Position numbers and translations under genes: made by a program. From JAJXZJ01 sp050012855 (GTDB taxonomy: Bacteria; Verrucomicrobiota; Verrucomicrobiia; Limisphaerales; J093), in NCBI GenBank assembly GCA_050012855.1, contig JBEKGJ010000021.1, positions 1-64,000 on the forward strand: a stretch of DNA of 64,000 bases. Reading direction: 5' to 3'. The notes under the pieces were generated by a model. It saw nothing but the letters and a program-made list of their open reading frames with translations. It had not been told where the DNA came from and searched no databases. Shown here in pieces: positions 45,358-57,400 of this stretch; position 1 is the stretch's first letter, and the number at the start of each line of letters is the position of its first letter.

Positions 45358-45612
45358 ATGAAATGTGCACGTTCGGTGTTCCCGGCAGGGTACGGGCGGG
45401 GTGGCTTGCGGACAAGGCCAATGAAGTGGCCAACAATTGGACGACCACTTCAGGCGGCTCAAGCCACCACTCCAGCGGAACTGGCGCAAGTCAGAAACAC
45501 CACCCGGCCGCGCGGCGGCGGGGAGGGTGGAACGGCCGGTTCCACGGGCACAGCGCCACTGTCCGCGGCGCCACGCCCGGGAAATACTAAAACTGGCACC
45601 AACCTTGCGGCA

Positions 45613-47838
45613 ATGGCAACCTTGCTTGACCGTATGAAAAAGCTGATTTCTCGAATGAAGCCGGCGACGGAATGGTCGCAGGCGAAAATCTGGCGCCGCC
45701 AATCGCAGTTGCGCCGAGGGCGGGTCGGGTGGCTGGCCGTCATCATGGCGGGCTTCACCGTCGCGTGGGCGCAGGCGGATTTGCCGGTTTACACCGATCG
45801 CCTGGTCAACGGCTGGCAGGACTGGAGCTGGGCGACGGTCGTGAAAACCAATGCGACGCCGGTGCATTCCGGGACGTCGTCCATCAAGGTCACGGCCGGG
45901 GCGTACCAGGCCTTGGCGATCCACAACAACGAGAATCTGAACGCCGCCTTATACACCAATCTGGTCTTCTGGATTCATGGCGGCACGACCGGCGGGCAAG
46001 CGTTGCAGGTGACCGCGCTGGCCAACGGTCAGGCGCTGACGCCGGTGCCGATCAGTGCGCCCGTCGCCAACGCCTGGCAGATGCGAACGGTAAGCCTCGC
46101 GGCACTGGGAGTCGCCGGGCGCACGAACCTAAACGGGTTTTGGATTCAGAACCGCACCGGCGGATCGCTCGCGCCGTTTTATCTCGACGACGTCCAGCTC
46201 CTCGCCGCCCCGGCGCCCGCCACGGTTCATCTGACGGCGAAGGCCGCGCCGACGCTCCGCGCCGTGGACGGACGTTGGGCCGGCCTCAATACCGCGGTGT
46301 GGGACGGCGAGCTCGACACGCCCGCCACGCTCAGCCTGCTCCAGGAAATGGGCGCGCTCGCGCTGCGTTTTCCCGGCGGTTCACTTGCCGACGAGTATCA
46401 TTGGCAGTCGGACACCAGCGGCACGAACACCTGGCAATGGGCCACGTCCTTCGACCACTTTGCGCATCTGGCGACGAATCTCGGCGCGCAGGTGTTTCTC
46501 ACGGCCAATTATGGCACGGGCACGCCGGCCGAGGCCGCGGCCTGGGTGCGCTACGCGAATGTCACCCGCGGCAGCGGCATTCGCTACTGGGAAATCGGCA
46601 ACGAGGTGTATGGTACCTGGGAAACCGACACCACCCCCCGTCCGCACGACCCGTTCACCTATGCGCAGCGCGTGATGGATTATGCCGCGCAGATGAAGGC
46701 GGCGGACCCGACGATCAAGATCGGCGTGGTGGTGACCCCCGGCGAAACCAATTACGACAACGGTTATCACGATCATCCGGCCGTCAATCCGCGCACCGGG
46801 CAGACCGTCTATGGCTGGACGCCGGTGCTGCTGGCGACGTTGCGAAGCCTCGGGGTGACGCCGGATTTCGTCGTTCACCACCGCTATCCGCAGTGGAGCG
46901 GCGTTGAAAGCGATCCGTTGCTGCTGCAGGACTCGGTCGGCTGGGCGGCTGACGCCGCCGATCTGCGCCAGCAGCTCAAGGACTACCTCGGCGCCGGCGC
47001 GAGTGGCGTGGAACTTGTCTGCACGGAGAACAATTCCGTTTCCTCCGGCCCCGGCAAACAGACCACCAGCCTCGTCAACGCGCTCTATCTGGCGGACAGT
47101 TTCGGCCAGCTCATGCAAACGGAATTCAATGCGCTGGTCTGGTGGGATCTGCGGAACGGTGCCGATTCGGGCAACAACAACGACGCTTCGCTCTACGGCT
47201 GGCGGCTGTACGGCGATTATGGGATCACGGCGGGAACGGCGCGCTACCCGGTGTTTTATGGCGCCAAATTGCTCCAGCATTTCGCCCGGCCCGGCGATGG
47301 CGTGGTCGCGGCCTCGACCGACTATCCGCTGCTCGCCGCCTATGCCACGCGGCACGCCGATGGCGCGCTGGCGCTGTTGGTCATCAACAAGGATCCCGGA
47401 TTGACGATGAACACGGCGATCACCCTCGCCAGTTTCCAGCCCGCCACGCCGGCGACTGTGTGGTCGTTCGGCATTCCGCAGGATGACGCCGGGCAGACGG
47501 GGGGCGGAACGACCGATCTCACGAAAACCGCGTTGAACGGGGTAGCGGCCGGCTTCAACTGCCAGTTCCCGCCGTACTCGCTCACGGTTCTGGTCCTGCC
47601 GCCCGCCGCGCCGACGCTGACGATTTCCTCCGTTCCGTGGGCGCCGGCGGAACAAGTCGTTCTCCAACTTGCCGGTCAGCCGGGCGCGCGGTACGTGACC
47701 GAGGTTTCGACCGATCTCAAGCAGTGGTCGCCGGTCGCGACCAACACGCTGACCGGCGGGACCGCCACCCTCACGAATGCCGTGCCGGCGGGGGTGAGCG
47801 CGACCTGCTGGCGGACTGTCTGGCTTCCGCTGGAGTAA
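45613..47838 (+). CDS. Secreted alpha-L-arabinofuranosidase-like glycoside hydrolase (GH-A clan)
   Basis: About 741 residues from ATG 45613; ATGs at 45634 and 45655 are alternatives and none has a clear ribosome-binding site. A basic leader and VGWLAVIMAGFTVAWAQA form the signal peptide. A carbohydrate-binding-like domain (~58-200: VYTDRLVNGWQDWSWATVV; FYLDDVQLL) comes first. The TIM barrel follows with LRFPGGSLADEYHW, GIRYWEIGNEVYGTW (acid/base Glu in GNE) and GVELVCTENNSVS (probable nucleophile Glu), as in GH51-type arabinofuranosidases. A C-terminal beta domain and a tail (GARYVTEVSTDLKQWSPVAT...CWRTVWLPLE) end it. Likely cuts arabinose from plant or algal polysaccharide; the exact GH family is not certain. 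Confidence 0.82.
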   Translation: MATLLDRMKKLISRMKPATEWSQAKIWRRQSQLRRGRVGWLAVIMAGFTVAWAQADLPVYTDRLVNGWQDWSWATVVKTNATPVHSGTSSIKVTAGAYQALAIHNNENLNAALYTNLVFWIHGGTTGGQALQVTALANGQALTPVPISAPVANAWQMRTVSLAALGVAGRTNLNGFWIQNRTGGSLAPFYLDDVQLLAAPAPATVHLTAKAAPTLRAVDGRWAGLNTAVWDGELDTPATLSLLQEMGALALRFPGGSLADEYHWQSDTSGTNTWQWATSFDHFAHLATNLGAQVFLTANYGTGTPAEAAAWVRYANVTRGSGIRYWEIGNEVYGTWETDTTPRPHDPFTYAQRVMDYAAQMKAADPTIKIGVVVTPGETNYDNGYHDHPAVNPRTGQTVYGWTPVLLATLRSLGVTPDFVVHHRYPQWSGVESDPLLLQDSVGWAADAADLRQQLKDYLGAGASGVELVCTENNSVSSGPGKQTTSLVNALYLADSFGQLMQTEFNALVWWDLRNGADSGNNNDASLYGWRLYGDYGITAGTARYPVFYGAKLLQHFARPGDGVVAASTDYPLLAAYATRHADGALALLVINKDPGLTMNTAITLASFQPATPATVWSFGIPQDDAGQTGGGTTDLTKTALNGVAAGFNCQFPPYSLTVLVLPPAAPTLTISSVPWAPAEQVVLQLAGQPGARYVTEVSTDLKQWSPVATNTLTGGTATLTNAVPAGVSATCWRTVWLPLE

Positions 47839-48176
47839 GCCGGGAACCGGGTTGACGGTTTTTGCGGAATCACGCTGAAAAACAGGCCCGCCATCCATTG
47901 TGGGCCTCCGGCCAGTCTCCCCGGCAAGGCCAACGGCCCCAAGGTCCAGTTCAACCCCGGGTATGTCACTGTCCTCAAGTTCGGAGTTTCAAGAGCGGAT
48001 CGCGGGTGGTTTTTCGAACGCACAGGGGCAATCGGTCTTGCCGGGGGGCGGGTTCGTGGCATATTTACTGCTCTTGTGGAAGACATTATTGCGGATGCAG
48101 CCCCGTCGGTGGACGGCCGGCGTAACCTGCGAAGCCCGCGATGCTTCACCAAAGCGTGAGTCGGAAAGGGTCGTGT
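47839..48176. other. Intergenic stretch before the Calx-beta/Ig-like protein
   Basis: No gene. A weak hairpin AACCG/CGGTT at 47845-47860 followed by three further T may end the arabinofuranosidase transcript. No clear promoter is visible. Confidence 0.4.
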
Positions 48177-50000
48177 ATGAAACAAGGTGGTTTAATTGTT
48201 GGAAGACTGCTGCTCCCGGCAGCGTTGTTGCTCGTCACCCACATTCTCCAGGCGCAAGCACCCGTGCCACCCGCGCCACCGGTGCTGCCCAGCGTCGAGG
48301 TGTTGGCCGCCGATCCCACCGCGCTGGTGGGCGCCTCGTCCGGCGCCTTCACGTTTGTCCGGACCGGGGCCACTGCGGCGGACCTGATTGTCACCTTCAC
48401 CCTGTCGGGAACCGCGACGAACGGTGTGGATTACACGTTGGTCAAGGAAACGATCACCATTCCCGCCGGCTACGAAGCGGCGGACCTGGTGATCCAGCCC
48501 CTGGCGAACCCCGCCCAGCCCGGGAACAAGACGGTTCTGGTCAAGCTGGCACCCGGCGCGACCCCGCTCTTTGACCTAGGCAAGAGCAACCGCTCGGCGC
48601 AACTCAAGATCATTGACAACGTCCTCGAGGAGCCGCTGCCCAGCGTGACGCTGACCAACCCGCCGGACGGCAGCACGTTCACCCTGCCGGTAGTGGTGCC
48701 ATTGGGGGCCAGCGCCAGTGACGTGGACAACGACATTGCGCACGTCAGCTTCTTCATGGATGAGAACCTGGTGGGGAGCGTGACGAATGCCCCATATCTT
48801 TTGTCGCTGACCAATCCGGCCGCCGGGACGCATGAGCTGTTTGCGAGGGCGGTGGATGTGACCGGGAAAGCCGCCCTGTCGGCGCCCGTGCACATCACGG
48901 TCGTGGCCCCCAACCAGCCGATGGTCAAACTGCTCAGTCCGACGAACGGCACGTACATCGGAGTTGGCGGCAACATTACCATCACCGGTGATGGCAGCGG
49001 CCTGGCACCCTATACGCTGACGCTCTTCGGCAACGGCAAGGTCCTGGCCAGTGCCACCAACACGACGCCGTTGACGTTCGTGGTGACGAACCTGCCGCCC
49101 CGTGAATACAACATCAACGCGCAGGTGCGCGATGCGTTGGGGAAGACGGCCACCGCGGCGGCGACGGTTTTTGTGACCAATGCGCCGCCCGTGGTGACGC
49201 TGACCAGTCCGGCGAACAGCACGCACATCGCGGACGGCGGCAGCATCACCGTCACCGCGAACGGCAGCGGCCTGGCGCCCTACACGCTGACGCTCACCGG
49301 CAACGGCAAGGTCCTGGCCAGTGCCACGAACACGACACCGTTGACGTTCGTGTGGACGAACCTGCCGCCCGGCGAATACAACATCACTGCGCAGGTGCGC
49401 GATGCGGTGGGGCAGACGGCCTCGGCGCGGGCGACGGTGTTGGTGGCGCCGCCCGTGGTGACGCTGACCAGTCCGACGGACACGCACATCGGGGTCGGCG
49501 GCAACATCACCATCACCGCTAATGGCAGCGGCATGGTGCCCTATACGCTGACGCTCACCGGCAACGGCAAGGTCCTCGCCACCGTCACCAACACGACACC
49601 GTTGACGTTCGTGTGGACGAACCTGCCGCCCGGTGAATACAACATCAGCGCACAGGTGCGCGATGGGGCGGGGCGGACGGCTTGGGCGGGGGCTTTTGTG
49701 ACTGTGACCAATGCACCGCCTGTGGTGACGCTGACCAGCCCGGCGGATGGTGCGAACTTCGCCGCCAACTCGACCATCCCGCTGGCGGCCACCGCCTCCG
49801 AGCCTGGCAACAGCTTCGCGCAGGTGCAGGTGGCGTTTTACGCGGACGGGCGTCTCGTGGGCAAACCGGTCACACAGAGCCCCTACACGATGAACCTCAC
49901 CGGACTGAAAGCCGGCACCCACACGATTCAGGCGGTGGCGACCGACCAATATGGGCAGATCGGACGGTCGGCGACCGTGCACATTTCGGTGAGCCAATAA
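48177..50000 (+). CDS. Secreted protein with Calx-beta-like domain and tandem Ig-like repeats
   Basis: 607 residues from MKQGGLIVGRLLLPAALLLV at 48177, with a signal peptide ending near LQAQA. A Calx-beta-like domain (~40-150: AFTFVRTGATAADLIVTFTL, NGVDYTLVKETITIPAGY) is followed by an Ig-like unit (~155-245), three near-identical Ig-like repeats of ~87-90 residues (about 48.92-49.19, 49.19-49.45 and 49.45-49.71 kb) and a final Ig-like unit. Each repeat has G-GLAPYTLTL-GNGKVLA-ATNTTPLTFV-TNLPP-EYNI-AQVRD. The domains suggest a surface-exposed adhesive or spacer protein. A strong terminator follows. Confidence 0.85.
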   Translation: MKQGGLIVGRLLLPAALLLVTHILQAQAPVPPAPPVLPSVEVLAADPTALVGASSGAFTFVRTGATAADLIVTFTLSGTATNGVDYTLVKETITIPAGYEAADLVIQPLANPAQPGNKTVLVKLAPGATPLFDLGKSNRSAQLKIIDNVLEEPLPSVTLTNPPDGSTFTLPVVVPLGASASDVDNDIAHVSFFMDENLVGSVTNAPYLLSLTNPAAGTHELFARAVDVTGKAALSAPVHITVVAPNQPMVKLLSPTNGTYIGVGGNITITGDGSGLAPYTLTLFGNGKVLASATNTTPLTFVVTNLPPREYNINAQVRDALGKTATAAATVFVTNAPPVVTLTSPANSTHIADGGSITVTANGSGLAPYTLTLTGNGKVLASATNTTPLTFVWTNLPPGEYNITAQVRDAVGQTASARATVLVAPPVVTLTSPTDTHIGVGGNITITANGSGMVPYTLTLTGNGKVLATVTNTTPLTFVWTNLPPGEYNISAQVRDGAGRTAWAGAFVTVTNAPPVVTLTSPADGANFAANSTIPLAATASEPGNSFAQVQVAFYADGRLVGKPVTQSPYTMNLTGLKAGTHTIQAVATDQYGQIGRSATVHISVSQ

Positions 50001-50026
50001 GGTTGCGAGTTGGGTGGGGGTGGATC

Positions 50027-50067
50027 GCGGCCGGGCGTGGTGTCGAAGCGCGCTCCCGGCCGCTTTT
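50027..50067 (+). terminator. Rho-independent terminator after the Ig-repeat gene
   Basis: A perfect 9-bp stem GCGGCCGGG / CCCGGCCGC with a 19-base loop is followed by TTTTG, 27 bases after the stop. Confidence 0.75.
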
Positions 50068-50188
50068 GTCTGGCGGAAGCCTGGCCCGGTGTCGCGGCTT
50101 TGCAGCGACGTTTTTATCGGTTGGTTTGGATCCCTTGAGGCGACCTGAGTCCGGCTCAGTCAAGGCACTACATCTCTGAGGGTTGACC

Positions 50189-51079
50189 ATGCATACTCAC
50201 AAAATAGCGCCTCCGGTGAGGCATCGAAATTCACATCGAGGCAACGGCCTGTTCGGGGAGTGGCGATCGCGGTTGATGCCGGCCAGCTTCGTGGCCGGCC
50301 TGGCGGTGTTGTTGCTGCAAAGTGCGTGCGTCGGGTCGCACCCACAGCGGACTGCCGGCAGTTTGGCACCCGACACCGAATCCACCGTCCTGCCCGCGGT
50401 GATCACCGCCGACCTGGCGGCGTTGTTCACCGGTGTCAGCGACTTTACGGCCCGCCTGCAGGTCGAGCCCTCCGCCAAACCAGATGCGCGGTCAAGGCCT
50501 CCGCTGGTCGGCGCGTTTTCGGGGCAGAACGGCAGTTTGCTGTTCATCCCCGAGGGCAAAGGCAAACGGCGTGGTTTTCCTGGCGGGCGCGCCGGGGGGA
50601 TGAGTTTTCTCTGGAGCAGCCAGTCCAACGCGGCCTTTGTCCTCAACGAACCGCTGCAAGGCTGCGCCCCGGTCGGGCCGGCCGCTGGTTTGCCCCGCAC
50701 GGTGGTGGGTGAACGGAGACTGCTGGGTGAGGAACCGGTCAACGGCCAACCCGGTCAAAAGTGGCTCGTGACCTGTTCCGCCGGGAACACCGGTTCGAAT
50801 GTTTTTACCGTTTGGTGTGCCCCGGCATGGAACAACATCCCGGTCAAGATTCAGTCCGCCGCCGGCTCGCCGGCCATGACGCTGGTGCTTTCCGATGTGC
50901 GGTTCCGGCCGCTATCGCGCAGCCTGTTTGTCGTGCCGGATGGTTTCACCCATTACGCCAACGAGGAGGCCATGATGGCCGAGATGATGCAGCGACAGAG
51001 CGCCACGATGAAAACCGACAGAATGGACGACCTGTCCGGGCCGATGTCGGGTGGCCGGGGTCACCGTCCGGCGCCTTGA
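50189..51079 (+). CDS. Predicted lipoprotein of unknown function
   Basis: 296 residues from the ATG at 50189, preceded by GAGGG at 50178-50182; a TTG at 50183 is in frame but less likely. FVAGLAVLLLQSACVGS is a lipoprotein signal with the Cys at about residue 48. The mature part has a beta-rich domain (LFTGVSDFTARLQVE; VGERRLLGEEPVNGQPGQKW; AWNNIPVKIQSAAG; LVLSDVRFRPLSRSLFVVPD), similar in outline to DUF4412/LolA-like proteins in which a protein carries a modified 'rest' value, and a Met/Gln-rich tail (EEAMMAEMMQRQSATMK) followed by a disordered Gly/Arg end. Function unknown. Confidence 0.65.
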   Translation: MHTHKIAPPVRHRNSHRGNGLFGEWRSRLMPASFVAGLAVLLLQSACVGSHPQRTAGSLAPDTESTVLPAVITADLAALFTGVSDFTARLQVEPSAKPDARSRPPLVGAFSGQNGSLLFIPEGKGKRRGFPGGRAGGMSFLWSSQSNAAFVLNEPLQGCAPVGPAAGLPRTVVGERRLLGEEPVNGQPGQKWLVTCSAGNTGSNVFTVWCAPAWNNIPVKIQSAAGSPAMTLVLSDVRFRPLSRSLFVVPDGFTHYANEEAMMAEMMQRQSATMKTDRMDDLSGPMSGGRGHRPAP

Positions 51080-51409
51080 CCTTATGGGGCTGGGAATCAA
51101 GTGATGAGCCAATTCATGCACCGCCATTTGTTCAGTCGGCATTTGCCTTCCAGGGATAAGGAAACTGAATTGGCCGACCCAGGTCGTTGCATCATGGGGA
51201 AGTGCTGCAGGGGTTGTGCTGTCGGCGGCCACTCCGCCCGGCGTTCCGCAACGGTATCGTCCCGTCCCAATTTCCCCGTCCGAACCACCCTTCGGGAGGC
51301 GCGGCCGCAATTCCCCGGAAATCGGTATTGTTCGTGCTTGCGATGTCTGCCACACTATTGTTTTGGATTGAGGTGCGGGTGAAATCGTCGAGGAAGAGAG
51401 TGAAGTTCC
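51080..51409. other. Intergenic stretch upstream of the CotH-like giant
   Basis: No gene is supported. A GGAAGAGAG stretch at about 51391-51399 is the likely ribosome-binding site of the giant gene. No clear promoter or terminator can be singled out. Confidence 0.4.
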
Positions 51410-54400
51410 ATGCATCTATCGCGAATCATGCTGAAAAGAATTGTCTGCTGGCTGGCGCTGCTGGCGGGTCCGGGTGCGATCGTGGCGCAAGTGCCCCTTC
51501 CGCCAACCGCCATTCCGGCCGGCACTGTGAACACGAATGACCTGGGTTTCCTCGTCCGAACCGTGGGTATTGACTGGCCCGGCGCGGGAGGCAACGCGTG
51601 GATGAACAGTGTGGCAAACATGGAGTTGGCCCTCGGGCCGGTCACCACCAACACGGGGCCAAGCCAATTGCCTTCGGCTGGCAACGCCATTGACCCCACG
51701 ACCGGATACTACGCGACCAACTGCGCCAACTTTCTCGGCAACAAAAACCCGCGCATCGCCTCCATGCTGGCCGAACAGGGCACGGGCACCACCGGTTGCA
51801 TCATCCCGTCGGACTCCAACGGATTCTGGGTTCTGGACGCCAAGAATTTCGTCTATCCCTACATCAACTGCGACGCCAACGGACCGCCCACCGTCGGCAA
51901 CGGCGTGTTCAATTCTCCGCAGTATCCGCACAACTATTTCCCCGGTGTTCCCACGTGTGCCGATCCGAACAAAGGCAATAATTGGGAAAGCATCGCCTGC
52001 TCGTTCATGGGCTACCTGTACCTGCCCGCCGGTTCCACCACGCTGAACGTGAACAGCGACGACGGCTTCCTGCTGCTGCTCTCGCCGCTGCCGAACCCGT
52101 GGGACGCCCGCGGTCTGGTCACGGTCGGCGAGTTCGATGGTGGACGCGGTTCGGCCACCACTACGATGAGCGTGAACGCCCCCCAAGCCGGCTGGTACAC
52201 GGTGAGGCTGGATTTCGAGCAAGGCGCCGGCGGCATCGTCTGCGAATTGTTCTCCACCGACAGCGGCGGCAACAACGTGCTGGTGAACGACACCACCGCC
52301 AAGACCGCCCTGCGCGCCTATTCGACGCCCGACACCTTCCCCAACGCCTATCCAATTTCACTTTCGCCGGCGAATGGCACCCAATTCCCGCCCGACGCGC
52401 CACCGCAGAGTGTCAGCGTGGCCCTGCAGGATGGTACCCAGGACCAGATCACGAACATCCTCGCGGTCAAGATCAACGGTGTGGCCATGACGGCCTTGAG
52501 CGTTTCCAACACACCGAGCTTCACTCCCAACGGCCAGCCGCTCGGAAAAATCACCTGGGTGAGCGCCAGTTCCTCCGCGATGCCACCGCTGTCACTCAAC
52601 CAGACGGTCCCCATCGAGGTTGATTATAAGAACTCCCAGGGCGTCACAACCAATCTCGTTTGGAACATCGTCACCGCGGGCACCAACGGGGTCTATCGCG
52701 AGCTTTGGCTCGACCTCAACCAAAGCCTGGGCAACACGCTCCTGGCGCTGACCAACACGTTGTACAATCCGGCCTGGCCCAACAGTCCCGATCCCGCCTA
52801 CACCGAGGTCTTCACCAGTTTCCAAACCGGCATCAACACGGGCATGTCCTGGTACGGGCAGCGCCTCCGGACCTACATTGTGCCGCCCACGACCGGGGCT
52901 TACACCTTCTGGATCGCCAGCGATGACACTTCGAGCCTTTTCCTGAGCAGCGACCAGAATCCCGCCAACGAACAACTGATTGCGTATGTCGCCTCGGCAA
53001 CCGGGGCTGGTCAGTTCAACGCCCAAGCCAACCAGCAGTCCGCTCCCATTAGCCTTGTCGCCGGACAGCGCTATTACCTCGAAGCCATCATGCAGAATGG
53101 CACCGACGGTGACAACTGTTCCGTGCAGTGGCAATTGCCCAATGGTATGATCGAGTCCCCCATTCCCGGCAACCGCATGGAAGTGGATTACGCTCCCTCG
53201 ATCATTGTCCAGCCAACCAACACCACCGTCGTCGAGGCAACCCCCGCGAATTTTGCGGTTACAGTTTCCACCTTCAAGCTGCCCGCCTTCCAGTGGCAGG
53301 AAAACGGAACCAACCTGGTGGGCGCGACAAACGCGACGCTGACGTTGTCCGCGGTTCCTCTGACCCTGTCGGGCGCCGGTTTCGATTGCGTGGCCAGCAA
53401 TTACCTGGGGTCGGTCACGAGCCTGGTCGCGACGCTGACGGTGACGCGCGACACGAATCCCCCGACGCTGGTTTCCGCTTACAACATCGGCCTGACCAAC
53501 GTGACGATCGGATTCTCCAAACCGGTCAGCCTGGCCACCGCCACCAACCTCGCCCATTACTCGATCAGTCCCGCCATCACGGTGCGGGGTGCCGCGATGG
53601 TGGATTCCCAGACCGTTGCGTTGTTCGTTTCACCGCTGTCGTTGGGCACGAACTATCTTGTGACGGTCAATGGTGTCCAGGATCTGGCCAGCTCTCCCAA
53701 CACTATCGCTTCCAACTCGCAGATTAGCTTCGTGGCCAGTTCCTTTGCGCCAGCATCCATTGGCCAACCCTCCCCGAGCGGATCCACCACCTTCGCCGCC
53801 AATGGCCTCGACGTAACCAGCGGCGGTGCCATCGGGGGAACGGCGGATGCCGCCCAGTTCAATTACCTCGTCCAGTCTGGCAATTTCGACTACCGCGTGC
53901 GGGTGCAGGGCCTGTCCCTGTCCAACCCGTGGGCCAAAGCCGGTTTGATGGCGCGCGCGGGGCTGGACCCGGGCAGCACTTTTGCGGCCGTCTTTGCCAC
54001 GCCGAGCATTGCCAACTGCTTCTTCGATTCGCGGCCCAGCGAAGGAGCCGGCGACTCCACTTCCGGATCCTTCCCGGTGAATTATCCCAACACGTGGCTG
54101 CGGTTGAAGCGGTCTGCGAACCAGTTCACCGGCTATGCCAGCTTCGACGGAACCAATTGGGTGCAGTTGGGGACGGCTTCCCTCACCGCGAACCCGGTTT
54201 ACCTGGGTCTGGTAGTGGCCAGCCAGAACAGCAGCGCGGCGGCTTTGGCGCAATTCCGGGATTTTGGAAACGTGGTTGGCGGCGTGATCGGCAACTTCAT
54301 TCTGCCCTATGAGCCGCTGGGGCCATCGTCGCGGCGAACGCAACTGGCATTCTCGGAGATCATGTACACGCCCGCCCCGCGGGGGGATGGCCTGAATACC

Positions 54401-57400
54401 GAATACCTGGAGATCTACAACTCGAATCCGTGGTGGGACGACATCAGCGGCTATCAACTGGCCGGCCAGATCCAATATGCCTTCCCGTCGAACACGGTCA
54501 TCCCGGGAGGCGGGTTCCTCGTTGTCGCGGCAGCCCCGGCGGATGTGCAGGCCGCCTATGGAATCACGAACGTCGCCGGCCCCTACTCAAAGTCGCTCAA
54601 GAAGGGTGGAGAAATCCAACTGCTCAACGACGTCGGCGGGATCGTGCTCAACCTGACCTATACGAACAAGCTGCCCTGGCCGGCGGGGGCGCATGGCACG
54701 GGACATTCGATCGTGCTGGCGCGCCCGACCTATGGCGAAGCCGACCCGCGGGCTTGGGCTCTGAGCGACATCGTCGGTGGCTCGCCCGGCGGTCCGGAAG
54801 CCTACCGTCCCAGCCCGCTGCGCAACGTGGTGATCAACGAGTTCCTCGCCAATCCGGCGGATGGACAGTCGGGTTACGTGGAGTTGTACAATCACAGCCC
54901 CGCGGCGGTGGACGTCAGCGGGTGCGTGCTGACCGACGATGCCACGACGAACCGGTGCGTCCTTCCGGCCAACACGGTGATCTCGGCCGGCGGCTATCTG
55001 GCGATTGACCAGGGCCAGCTTGGATTTGGCTTGAGCCCGGCGGGCGGTCTTTTGCTTTTCAAGAACCCGGATGGGAGCCGGGTGGAGGACGCGGTAACCT
55101 ATGACGCGCAGGGTCGCGGAATCTCCGCCGGGCGGTGGCCGGACGGCGGGGACGATTTTTACCCGCTTGAGCAAACCACGCCGGGCGCGTCGAACGGTCC
55201 GATCCTGATCGGCGACATCGTGATCAACGAACTCATGTACCGGCCGATTTCGAACAACGACGATGACCAGTATGTCGAGTTGTTCAACCAGGGAACCAAC
55301 ACGGTGGACCTGGCCGGGTGGCAGTTTGTGGACGGGATCAACTTCGCCATTCCGTCCGGGACGGTCATCGCGCCGGGAGGCTACCTCGTGGTGGCGCGAA
55401 ACCAGACCAATCTCTTCGCCAAGTATCCGCAACTGAGCGCCGCGAACACCGTGGGAGATTTCTCAGGCAAGCTGCCGCATAAAGGCGGGCGGCTGGCGCT
55501 GGCGCGCCCGGACTATTACGTGACCAGCACCAACGGGGTGCCAACCACCAACTCGATTCTCGCGGTGGAGGATGAAGTGAGTTACCAGACCGGCGGGCGA
55601 TGGGGCCAGTGGGCACACGGGGGCGGGAGCAGCCTCGAGTTGATCAATCCCAAAACCAATCACCGCCTGGCGTATAACTGGGCGGACAGCGACGAGACGG
55701 GGAAATCAGTGTGGACGAACCTGACGTTCACCGGTTTGCTGGACAATGGAGCGAACTACGGTAACTCGATTGACATCGTACAAGTGGGAATGCTGGACGT
55801 CGGCGAAGCGTTGGTGGACAACCTAGTGTTTCAAAGCGGCACCACGGGGCCAAACTTGATCCAGAACGGCGGCTTTGAAAACGGGATGCAGGGCTGGGAG
55901 GTGGAGGGTGATCATATCACCTCGGGTCTGGAAACCTCCGCCGGTCTGGGCGGCTACCAAAGTGCGCAATCGCTCCATCTGCGCGCCACGGACGGCATGT
56001 GGACGGGTCTGAACTCGGTGGAAGCGGCCTTGACCGCAAACTCGCTGGGGTCAGGCGCGAAGGCCACGTTGAGCCTGGCCGGCCGATGGCTGCACGGCTC
56101 GCCCTTCGTGCTGCTGCGGGTGAGGGGCAACTGGATTGAATTGACTGGCGCGCTGCCGGTTCCTGCGAATCTGGGGACGCCGGGCCTGCCTAATAGTCAG
56201 GCAACAACCCAGCCCGCCCCGGCCATTTTCGAGGTGCAGCATTCGCCGGCAATCCCCGCGGCAAACCAGGCGGTCGTGGTGACCGCGCGCTTTCACGACC
56301 TCAATGGCTTCCAACCCAAGTTGCTTTACCGGGTGGACTCCCAGGTGAACCCCACTCCAGGCTATATCACGCTCGCCATGAACGACAATGGGACCGGCGG
56401 CGATGCTCTGGCGGGCGACGGCATCTACAGCGCAACGATTCCAGCCCGGGCCGCGGGCACCGTCGTGGCGTTCCTGGTGCAGGCGGTGGATTCCGCCACG
56501 GGAGCCAAGGCCGTCTTCCCCCAGGTTCTCAATGACAACTCCGGGCTGCCGCGCGAATGCGTGGTGGTGTTTGGCGACCCCATCCCGGCCGGCACCTTCG
56601 GGCATTGGCACCTCTGGCTGACCCAGAACTGGATCAACCACTGGGTCAATCAGGCCGGACTCGGCAATGGCAACAGCGACGCAACCCTCGTGGATGGCGG
56701 CGGACGCATCATCTACAACGTCGGCGGCCATTACGCGGGCAGCCCCTACCATCAATACACCGGTTCGCCGGTGGGCACCGTGGGTGGCATGAATTGGAAG
56801 GTCCCGGATGACGACCTGATGTTCGGTTCCGCCACCCTGAACAAGCAGCACGTGCCGGGCAACGGGCCGCTGGACGACAACACGCTTCAGCGGGAGCAGG
56901 CGTCATTTTGGATGGCCCGGAAACTGGGGATGCACTGGAACTACCGGCGCTATTACGTTTTATACGTCAACGGAAACCGCCACGGCCCCCTCATGGAAGA
57001 TTCGCAAACGCCGGATGGCGACATGATCAACGAGTACGTTCCGAACGACAACAACGGGTTTCTCTATAAGAACAACGGCTGGTTTGAGTTTCAACCCCTG
57101 CCGCCACTGGGTTCCGGTCTTGGCTTCGACAACCAGTCCTGGTCCACGCTGGATAAGTTTACCACCACGATCAACGGCGCGTCCGGCCAGCCCAAGCTGG
57201 CGCGTTATCGCTGGAACTATTGGATCCGACAGTACCCCGACTCCCCCAACAACTTCACCAACGTGTATGCGCTGGTGAATGCGGCTAATGTTTCTTCCAG
57301 CAGCGCTTCGTATTATCCGGGCCTGGAGGCGTTGGTGGACACGGAGGAATGGATGCGCTGGTCCGCCCTCGAACATGCGACCGGCGACTGGGACTCCTAC

